DNA of 64,000 bases, taken from the NCBI GenBank assembly GCA_964036045.1, contig OZ038385.1, positions 682,001 to 746,000 on the forward strand, read 5' to 3'. The notes beneath the pieces were generated by a model. That model worked only from the letters and a program-made list of their open reading frames with translations. It was not told the origin of the DNA and did no database searches. Made by a program: the position numbers and the translations under genes. The DNA is from Eutreptiella sp. 'Long Island Sound 2002' (Eukaryota > Euglenozoa > Euglenophyceae > Eutreptiales > Eutreptiaceae). Positions 40,928-50,049 of this stretch are shown piece after piece (position 1 is the first letter of the stretch; each line of letters opens with the position of its first letter).

Positions 40928-43873
40928 TGACGCGTTCCCGTGGGGGGCCGGCCACGGGACGCTGCGGTGACACGCACAGGTGAGCAGGCAGGCAAGGCAC
41001 TACGCTCACAAGGGCATCAATACGCCTGTGTCATGTGACAAAGCTTTTCAGAATCCTTGCCACTCTGCAAAGAGGGAACGAAAGTATGTACAGCAACACA
41101 TCAGGATATGTACACATGGGGTTAAGACTGGACTGGGGTAAGGGCATCACAGGACCATAGACACTCAGTCCCAACTCATATCCCAATCCCAGGTCCGACC
41201 CTCTCAGTGGCTGATGGGAGCGGGGGCTCAAACACAACCCATGCCCTGCTCAGTCCGGACCCTGAAACCCTGCCAATAGGGGGGCTGTTCCGCCCAGCCA
41301 CAGGCGAGTCCCTGGAAACCAAGGGGCTCCAAGGCCAACCGACAGTCGCTCCCTATGCTCCCCTAATGGCAGGTCCCAACTCCACTCTGAGCTAGAGATA
41401 TGGCCCCGCCATTATCACCCAGGAGTTGGTAGCTGAAAATGGGCTGTTTCAGCCCAAACTGAAATTAACTCAAAAATCCCCAAAATTGACCCCTCGTCCG
41501 GACCCGCCAGAGGTAGGGACGAGGCGACTGACCCTGTGCCCTTCGAGTACGAACCCCCTGGAGCCCTCACCCAACCTGGTTCCCTCTGAGGTCCCGGCAT
41601 CGGGGCAACACGGATGAGTCATGTGGGGTCATAATGCCAAAATCACCAAAATTGGCGTCATTCCCACGCGTGGCTCGCCCGGCCAAGGTAAGGCCAATGG
41701 CTCACAGGGTAGGAGGCAGGACCTAGGACTTATATCTGAGTGTACAACTTCGATTTAGGTCTGGGCTCCCTATGGGCTTAGAGAAATGGGGCCGCCTATT
41801 GACCCCACGGAAGGGGGAAATTGGAGTCCCAAAATGGGGTCATTTTGGCTGCTTGAAATGAGCCAAAATTTGGTGTGCTCCCAATAGTATATCTCCACGC
41901 CGGCTTGGAGATCGGATTCGCCAACCCATACGCGATCCAACAGGAGTCCAACGGAGACTTTCATGCTCTTGGCTCTCAAAGATCTCCATGCTGCTTGGCG
42001 TGGTGACGCTCCCAATTGGGTCCACAAATGCAAAAATGGCAAAACTGCCCATACTCAATTTGGCCTAGCGCCTTAACGAAGATGGCTCTGCTTCGCCCAC
42101 GTAGTATGTGGACCATGGGGACCATTACCCATAACACCCATGTCATATATGGTCCATTGGTCCATGCGTCCGGCGTGCACGAAGGTTAGAACATGGGGCA
42201 CGGCGGGCAGCAAAAGTGGAAAAATGCTCAAAATGGCCAAAAATGCGCACACTCATGGTTGGGGCAAATGAGGCACATGCCCGACTCGGACCGGAGTGTG
42301 CCATAGGATTGGTATCAAGTCATATATGTCCAACATATCTTTGGGGCGTCGCCCAACTCCTCCGGTATTGGGAATGGCAGGGTCGCCAAGTGAGCCCATG
42401 ATTTGGGATAGTCCCAAATCGCCAACATGGCGGCCCCGGTATGCCAAGCTCAAGAGGAGTTATTCGCCGGGTCCAAGATATGTTGGCGACCGAAGTATGT
42501 ACCCTCATAACATACTTGGGTCATGATGTCAATTGAGCGCAACGTTGAGATATACGTTCGCCACTTGACATCATGACGAGCCAAAAATGGCAAAATTGGC
42601 ACAAAGACACACAAAAGTGCATTGAAAGGTGCACAATTATATTATAATATCTTTGGCTTGGTTCGTGCAATCAACTAATCCTTCTAAACACAATGACTTG
42701 ACACCAATGACCTTCGATCCCACATATGTGCTCCACTTGGGGCGCCTTGAAAGGTTACGAGCGCTGCTTCCCAAGTGGGCAAATGAAAATATGGAAAATT
42801 GTAAAACACACACCTTGCTCCCAACGCATCGCTTCGGGATCACCACACAAGCTTCCCTTCACGAAGGTTAGGCTCGCAATTGACCGTAGGGAGTATGGAG
42901 AAGGGGCTTGCACAATATGAGGTCCATTGGCGGGTTCGACTTGGAGCAATGGACCCGCCAAATGGGCACGCAACACAACACATGGCACATACCACATATT
43001 GCCCAAAAAGGTAGCTCCCACCACGATATGTCATGCCCCTCCAAGGGCATAACTTTGTGTCAATCGCTCATAGGAACTCAAGGAGAGTTCCTATGCCACA
43101 CCAACACTTGCGCGCTACACTCGAAAGTTATCTTAACGCACGCAATATCATGGCCAAAGAGTTATAACGCAAACTCTACCCAATTGACCATGATCTATTA
43201 CATTAGCGCGCACGTGTGGAGACGCAAGGCATATAATGCTTCCTAAATTACGTCGGGAGTATTGTAAATACATCCCACGTTTCCTTATCGTAATTCCTCG
43301 CAAGCAACACGAGATATGACCTTCACAAGTGGCCTCACGAATCAACTTTGTTTTGCCCATATCTTTAAGACAAATGGAGGGCGGGATAAAAGGGAAGTTG
43401 ATTCGTGCATACGGAAGCACGTAGGTCCACTCGAAAGAGGTCAAATCAAGTGCGGGGATGTCGAAGTCGAAAATCCGATTTCAACATCCTGAAAAATTCG
43501 GATTAAGGTTGCGAGTATTAATTATGAAAATTGCGGAAGCATCCATGCAGTTCCTGGCGACTTTGGAGCCTTCGTGACGGATAGCGTTAAAATTTCCATT
43601 ATAAACAGTTAAACTGGCGGTTACGGTAAAGTCGCGAACCAACCGCCAGCAGTCAAAACAGTGAGTATCGGAACGGAAGCGTAAAAATTGACGGAAACAA
43701 TATGAAAATAAAACCCTGTTGATTCCTGATATTCTGATACACAAATCTCCGCTGGCGGTGCATCGGTTGCCGATGCGGGGCTTCACGGCACGGAACACGC
43801 CGTGCATGGGGTTAGTGGACCGGAGACCGGTTGTATGCCGTAACCTGGCTATGGGGTTCTGGGTACCGCTTCA
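40928..43873 (-). repeat. Alpha LTR C (5' LTR of Alpha-1 and 3' LTR of Alpha-2)
   Basis: This 2946-bp LTR reads TGAAGCGG to GCGTCA on the minus strand and is almost the same as LTR B. On its upstream side is the 3' end of Alpha-2, with a purine tract CCACAGGAGGAT at 43874-43885. On its downstream side is the Alpha-1 primer-binding site. One LTR shared by two interiors is the signature of LTR-LTR recombination. Confidence 0.92.
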
Positions 43874-43885
43874 ATCCTCCTGTGG

Positions 43886-44017
43886 ATTCAGCAGGGGGGG
43901 GTATATGGCCACTCTGATGGCAGGTCACCGAAAGATGGAAGAGAGCAAGCAAGTGAGGGACGATCCGTCGACCACACAAGCGCTCAAACTGCATCAGGGG
44001 AGAGCCCAGGGCGCTGA
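43886..44017 (-). other. Alpha-2 3' noncoding region, shortened
   Basis: It matches 30999-31125 of Alpha-1. The 1.35-kb remainder of the Alpha-1 3' noncoding region is absent. The break lies at AGGAGG, which occurs at both ends of the missing segment, so a microhomology deletion is likely. Confidence 0.75.
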
Positions 44018-44677
44018 TCAGGCACCCCTGGCTGCAATCGCCCGGGTGAGTGCTGCCAAGTCCGAAACATGGATCTTGGTCTTGTGCTTGCGGATGTACT
44101 CCATGAAGGGAGTATTGACCCGCGGCACGAACGAGGAGACGGCTTCCCAGGTGTCGTGGGACGGCCCATAGCCTCGCCAACGAACCTTGAACTCCAGGCC
44201 TCCGGGTGCCGAGGCTTTCGGACGCTGGGCCAGGATCTTCTCGACTGTATAGTCGTCCTGCTCAGCATAGTCGTCGTCCGAATCAGCCTCATATGCGGCA
44301 TAGCTCAGGGACACATGTTGGCCACGGAGGTCGGGTTCCCGCACACGGAGTTGACTCTCGTGGCGCTCCTGGAACTGTCCGTGACCCACCTTGATGCGGT
44401 AGGCGTCCTCACCAATCCTGCGGACCACCTCTCCGGGTGTGAACCAGGTCTTGGTGCGGTGGGTGCCCATAGGGCGGGGTCTGATCACCCACACCGGGTC
44501 CCCCACCCTGAACTTCTGCGCTGTCGAGCTCGAGGCGGACTGCTGACGCTCAGCAATCTCCTTCTTGAGCTGCTGGCGGATGTCCCGCGCCGTTTGCTCT
44601 TGCCGCGCGAAGAATTCCTTGGCATCCATGGCCATGCCATCACCAGACAAGGGAAGTCCCCGACCTAGGGGGTCCCT
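44018..44677 (-). pseudogene. pol: Alpha-2 pol C-terminus (integrase tail and chromodomain)
   Basis: From RDPLGRGLPLSGDGM to the stop at 44018 this matches Alpha-1 pol with few changes, including the chromodomain (YTVEKILAQR to TWEAVSSFVP). It is the downstream half of a gene whose upstream half is at 61907-64000. The two were separated by the TIR unit. Both halves are open, so the gene was intact before that insertion. Confidence 0.92.
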
Positions 44678-44712
44678 CACATAGGATTTTATGACGTCCG
44701 AAAATCCCAAAA
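44678..44712 (+). repeat. Terminal inverted repeat, left
   Basis: It begins CACATAGGATTTTATGACGT and ends ATCCCAAAA. It pairs with 61872-61906 with 6 mismatches in 35. Confidence 0.88.
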
Positions 44713-44739
44713 CCTGCAGCATCAAAAAAAACACCCTTT

Positions 44740-45720
44740 TAAGTAGGTAGCATGCTGTAAATTGTGTTTGGGCGATCTGTGTCCCCGTACAACATGCTTT
44801 TTTGCATCCAGCACCCTCAAGATAGGGGTGGGGAGGTCTTCAACTGCTTTGCTGAGACCAAAAAACACAATTTTTCACCAAAAAGCGGCCATTTTTTGCC
44901 GTTTTTTCCATGAAAAATGGCAAATTTTGGTGCATATGCATGCTGTAAATTGCGTTTTTGTGATCTGTGTGCCCCTACAACCTGCTTGTTAGCATCCAGC
45001 ACCCTCAAAATAGGGGGGGGGGGTCTTCAACTGCTTATCTGAAGCTAAAAAAAACTCAATTTTTGGCCAAAAAATAACCATTTTTGGCCGTTTTTTTCAT
45101 GAAAAATGGCAAATTTTGGTGCATACGCATGCTGTAAATTGTGTTTTCGTGATCTGTGTCTGCCTAGAACCTGCTTTCTCGCATCCAGCACCCTCGAAAT
45201 AGGGGGGGGGGGGTCTTCAAATGCTTGCCTGAGGCCAAAAAACTCAATTTTCGACCAAAAACGGCCATTCTTGGCCGTTTTTTCATGAAAAATGTATGCT
45301 GTAAATTGTGTTTTCGTGATCTGTGTCTCTCTAGAACCTGCTTTTTTGCATCCAAAACCTTCAAAATAGGGCGGGGGGTTTTCAATTGTTTGTCTGAAGC
45401 CGAAAAACTCAATTGTTGACCAAAAAGCGGCCATTTTTTGCCGTTTTTTCATGAAAAATGGGAAATTTTGGTGCATATGGATGCTGTAAATTGTGTTTTC
45501 CTGATCTGTGTGTGCCTACAACCTTTTTCTTCGCATCCAGCACCCTCAAAATAGGGGGGAAGTCTTCAACTGCTTGGGTGAAGGCAAAAAAAATCAAATT
45601 TTTGACCAAAAAACTCCCTTTTTTGGCCGATTTTGGAACGAAAATGGTCTTCAACCGCTTGTCTGAGGCCAAAAAACTCAACTTTTGACCAAAAAACGGC
45701 CATTTTTTGGACGTTTTTGC
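44740..45720 (+). repeat. 188-bp tandem array, about five copies
   Basis: GCTGTAAATTG starts at 44754, 44942, 45131, 45298 and 45483, with spacings of 188, 189, 167 and 185 bases. Each unit has a CCTACAACCTGCTT-like part, a run of G, and an inverted pair GCCATTTTTT and AAAAATGGC that could form a hairpin. The last copy fades into a degenerate one. This is short satellite-like DNA. Confidence 0.92.
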
Positions 45721-45908
45721 ATCGTTGGGCAAGATGCGAGAAAAGTGCACGTAGGCGCCGGCATGGGTTCGATGAAACATTGGGTCCGTCCGACCTGTGC
45801 AGACCACACTGCCATGCAGAGGCAACGGAGATGTGGGATGGACACCTGGGTTGTTGCGTTAAGAAAAGACAAAATAAGTTGCTGGCAAAATGCAGTTTGG
45901 GCATCTGC
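45721..45908. other. Unassigned sequence
   Basis: I see no gene or repeat here. It separates the 188-bp array from the minisatellite block. Confidence 0.4.
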
Positions 45909-46084
45909 TCAATACACCTGTGTGTCTGCAGGAGTGGGCAGCGGACCACTGTACGTTGGGTAGGCAACAGGCGCATCATATGTGTAAACAGGTGGGGGGC
46001 CATTGTATGTTGGGTACTGCACAGGAGTCACTGGGGTGTTCCATGGTGCTGGCAGTGCGTAGGGCACACTGCTACCATAAGCGG
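45909..46084 (-). other. Pro/Tyr-rich open frame next to the minisatellite
   Basis: On the minus strand, a frame running out of the minisatellite ends with about 58 residues rich in Pro and Tyr that contain an imperfect duplication (QYPTYNGPPPVYTYDAP, then AYPTYSGPLPTPADT) and a TGA at 45909-45911. The composition is unlike random translation of this region, so it may be the C-terminal end of a real or former exon. No family is recognised. Confidence 0.3.
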
Positions 46085-47158
46085 GTGCGTGCAGCGTGCA
46101 CAATGCGTGCGTGCAGCGTGCACAATGCGTGCGTGCAGTGTGCACAGTGCGTGTGTGCAGCGTGCACAGTGCGTGCGTGCAGCGTGCACAATGCGTGCGT
46201 GCAGCGTGCACAGTGCGTGCGTGCAGTGTGCACAGTGCGTGCGTGCAGCGTGCACAATGCGTGCGTGCAGCGTGCACAGTGGGTGCGTGCAGTGTGCACA
46301 GTGGGTGCGTGCAGCGTGCACAGTGCGTGCGTGCAGTGTGCACAGTGCGTGCGTGCAGCGGGCACAGTGGGTGCGTGCGTGCAGCGTGCACGATGCGTGC
46401 GTGCAGCGTGCACAATGCCTGCGTGCGGCGTGCACAGTGGGTGCGTGCGTGCAGCGTGCACAGTGCGTGCGTGCAGTGTGCGCAGTGCGTGCGTGCAGTG
46501 TGCACAGTGCGTGCCTGCAGCGTGCACAATGTGTGCGTGCAGTGTGCACAGTGCGTGCGTGCAGTGTGCACAGTGCGTGCATGCAGTGTGCACAGTGCGT
46601 GCGTGCAGTGTGCACAATGCGTGCGTGCAGTGTGCACAGTGCGTGCATGCAGTGTGCACAGTGCGTGCGTGCAGTGTGCACAATGCGTGCGTGCAGCGTG
46701 CACAGTGCGTGCGTGCAGCCTGCACAATGCGTGCCTGCAGCGTGCACAGTGCGTGCGTGCAGCATGCACAGTGCGTGCGTGCAGCGTGTACAATGCCTGC
46801 GTGCAGCCTGCACAGTGCGTGCGTGCAGCGTGCACAGTGCGTGCGTGCAGTGTGCACAGTGCGTGCGTGCAGTGTGCACAGTGGGTGCGTGCGTGCAGCG
46901 TGCACAATGCGTGTGTGCAGTGTGCACAGTGCGTGCGTGCAGTGTGCACAGTGCGTGCGTGCAGCGTGCACAATGCGTGCGTGCAGCGTGCACAGTGGGT
47001 GCGTGCAGTGAGCACAGTGGGTGCGTGCAGCGTGCACAATGCGTGCGTGCAGTGTGCACAATGAGTGCGTGCAGCGTGCACAGTGGGTGCGTGCAGCGTG
47101 CACAATGCGTGCAGCGTGCACAATGCGTGCGTGCAGCGTGCACAGTGGGTGCGTGCAG
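46085..47158 (+). repeat. 22-bp minisatellite, about 49 copies
   Basis: The unit is GCGTGCGTGCAG then YGTGCACART, with occasional 4-bp GTGC expansions. Because 22 is not a multiple of 3, and the unit has no stop triplet in most frames, it reads as long open frames on both strands with a 22-residue protein period (CVQRAQCVRAACT type). These are almost certainly artefacts of the repeat. Confidence 0.96.
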
Positions 47159-47192
47159 GATGTGAATTGATGCAACAAACTCACGGACCCAG

Positions 47193-47959
<767 letters not shown>

Positions 47960-48556
47960 GTGCATAGTGTGTATGTACACTTAGCTATTCGGTTGGGGAC
48001 GTATGAAGACAGCATGTCACGGGAGTTCGGGCCGAAGGTTGAGTTGGAAGTAACAAAGACCATAACTTCAAGAAAAGGTAGGCGTGGTGTTAAAGCTTCC
48101 AGCGTGAGGTTCATACGGATAGTTGCAGTAAGTCGGCGCAATACCTGTGCAATACACTCGTTCACGGATGTGTGTTGCAGAAAACTCTGGAGAACCAAGA
48201 CCAGGAAATTATCCCGATATCTAACAATGGAGGGTAGGGAAGAAGAGTTCAAGTCAATTTCTTTTTTAGCTACGACCATGGAAGCGTATTGGGCGGAGGT
48301 GGACCCACCAATAGCAGTTCCCAGGGCTTATGCGAAAATTGACGAGCACATCACAAAAGTGTCGTTGTACATGAGATCCCAGAAAACGAAATGCAAGACG
48401 TTGTGGAACGAAAATTTGTAGAAGCCAGGACGGGATTGGTCGCTGGCTATACAGTCCAGGCCCTTGACACCACCCTTGTGTACGAAAAACTTTACCCGAT
48501 CCTCGCGGATACTGTGGGAGTTGTCTTGTTGGGTTCCACAAACCGCTCAGGTTGGT
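47960..48556 (+). pseudogene. Possible decayed coding remnant in the TIR unit
   Basis: The frame 47960-48421 encodes 153 residues, with a plausible end VPRAYAKIDEHITKVSLYM. In another frame, from about 48345 to the TAA at 48557-48559, follows protein-like text (EIPENEMQDVVERKFVEART, then VVLLGSTNRSGW). The two together look like one frame broken by an indel. It is the only candidate in the unit for the remains of a transposase or a host exon. No family is recognised. Confidence 0.25.
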
Positions 48557-48599
48557 AATCACGACGAAATCACAACAAAATCACTCTAATCCACATTTG

Positions 48600-49153
48600 T
48601 GGCTTCAAAAGTGCAAATATGGCTATTCAGGGGCACTTTTTGCACCCTCCGGACGATTATTTTGAGTAAAAGGCATGTAGGGTCACAATTTGTTGCTTGG
48701 CAAGCCTAACCGAGCTCTAGGGAAACATTTCATTAATGCCAAATCACACGAAAGCACAACGACATCAATGAAATCAACCATCGCGGGTTCAAAAGTGCAA
48801 ATACAGCTGTTTGGGAGATTGTTGCCACCAAGTGTTTCTAGCACATTGCCTAAGCCGGCTCTTTGGGTTGCCATCCAACGCGCGTTGCAATGCACGGTTT
48901 TTGCTTTGCTAGTTTTGGTGTGTGTTGTGTGTTGTGTGTGTGATATTTCATCTGCCCATAACGAGACACATGACATGGGCAACAATCCAATTTGAAACCG
49001 GATGAAAATTTCCCCGTACCTCGTTAGGTCACAAACATGATATGAGTGCAATGTGGGCAATGAAGCAATGGCAGCGCAAACACAAAGCCAGGCGATGTTC
49101 TCAAACTGCCTCAATTACGTCAATTATTACGGGTTGGAAATGTGGCAGGTTTG
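48600..49153 (+). repeat. 184-bp tandem array, left of Delta (diverged copies)
   Basis: TTTTTGCACCC at about 48633 and its counterpart at about 48817 are 184 bases apart and match the array at 60555-61640. Later copies toward 49000 are too diverged to align by eye. The last bases before Delta (GGAAATGTGGCAGGTTTG) join the sequence after Delta to rebuild a normal unit. Confidence 0.75.
49149..49153. repeat. Target-site duplication of Delta, left copy (GTTTG)
   Basis: GTTTG here is repeated at 60550-60554. Because bases next to it also match, the exact frame of the duplication can shift by one base (GTTTG or TTTGA). Confidence 0.88.
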
Positions 49154-49951
49154 AGTAAGAAAAAGTGCTTTTCCATTGCTTTGGGACATACTCTAGTTGT
49201 ATTAGAGATGCACTGAGCATCCATGCATTTTTATCTTAGTATTGGTCCAGCCAAAAGTGGTGAGAACACATTTTGACCTATGGAACCAAACACCCAATCA
49301 GGATATGGAGTGGACCCCTTAATCCCCTTTCAATCAGAAGTAAAACATCTTTTCCTGAGTTGACTGAGCACTGACATACCTAAGGTAGAACCTATGAATT
49401 TATCTATGTTTTTCCATGAATACTTATCTGCCCTAGTGGTATGCACCATAGGGGGTTAGGCACCTCTTTTTGAGAGGTCCTGGGTTCAATTCCTGGTCAG
49501 CCTAACTAAGTAGGAAGATCCCATGTGACATGGCAGTGACCTCATCGCCACATACCATGCCACCTCAGCACATATGGGACCCAAAACAAAGAGTGCACAT
49601 CTCCTAAGATGGCACTATGAAGAGAGAGTGATCCTGAGGCAGTTTTCTAACTCTTTTCCCAAAACATTTCAGCTATCTCTGTGAATATGCATTCATTTGT
49701 ATCCTGAGTTGCAGTTTCTGTGAATATCTAATCATCTTTCACTGTTTACACTGCAGCCCTTCATGCTTTGATCCTGAATTACCTTCTCCTTGCATACTAT
49801 TGGCTTGGGCTATCCTGGATTGAGTTGGCTTTACTGTATTTCAACAAACAAAAGCTTTTCATCATCCAAAACCAGCAGCAGGACACCCTACAGCAACAAC
49901 AAGCAGCAGGAGAAGCAAAAACACAGTGCTGAAAACACTATAAACTTTTCT
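49154..49951 (+). repeat. Delta 5' LTR
   Basis: The 798-bp LTR starts AGTAAGAAAAAG and ends AAACTTTTCT, so its ends are AG and CT rather than TG and CA. The boundary follows from the target duplication and from the flank change at both copies. It contains a tRNA-like segment at 49429-49503. Confidence 0.92.
49429..49503 (+). ncRNA. tRNA-like module inside Delta LTR
   Basis: The B-box GGTTCAATTCC sits in a T-arm of 5 pairs (CTGGG with CCTGG, loop TTCAATT). Just before it is a perfect 5-bp anticodon-like arm (ACCTC with GAGGT, loop TTTTTGA, which would present UUU). TAGTGGTATGC further upstream resembles an A box. There is no matching acceptor stem and the variable loop is only one base, so it is not a normal tRNA gene. 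It is identical at 60027-60101 in the other LTR. It may act as an internal Pol III promoter or be a captured tRNA-derived sequence. Confidence 0.45.
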
Positions 49952-49963
49952 GGTAGCAAGAGG
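49951..49963 (+). promoter_or_regulatory. Delta primer-binding site (initiator tRNA-Met type)
   Basis: TGGTAGCAAGAGG starts at the last base of the LTR. It matches the iMet-complementary TGGTAGCAGAGG of Gamma except for one extra A. Confidence 0.75.
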
Positions 49964-50049
49964 CAGCCTGTCTCTGTGCACCGGCAGCGACCCCGCGCCG
50001 TACAACCAGTGCTCCGAGCAGGCAAATACAAGCAGAAGGGCGGATTAAG
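49964..50049 (+). other. Delta leader
   Basis: An 86-base leader lies between the primer-binding site and the gag ATG, with nothing else recognised. Confidence 0.6.

Noticed and set aside
44678-44712. CACTA superfamily assignment for the TIR unit
   Set aside because: The end is CACAT, not CACTA, there is no 3-bp target duplication and no transposase is visible. Left as undetermined.
46085-47158. CRISPR-like array
   Set aside because: The repeats are directly head to tail with no unique spacers, in a eukaryotic repeat setting.
49429-49503. Functional tRNA-Lys(UUU) gene
   Set aside because: The anticodon and T arms look right, but there is no acceptor stem and the variable loop is too short.
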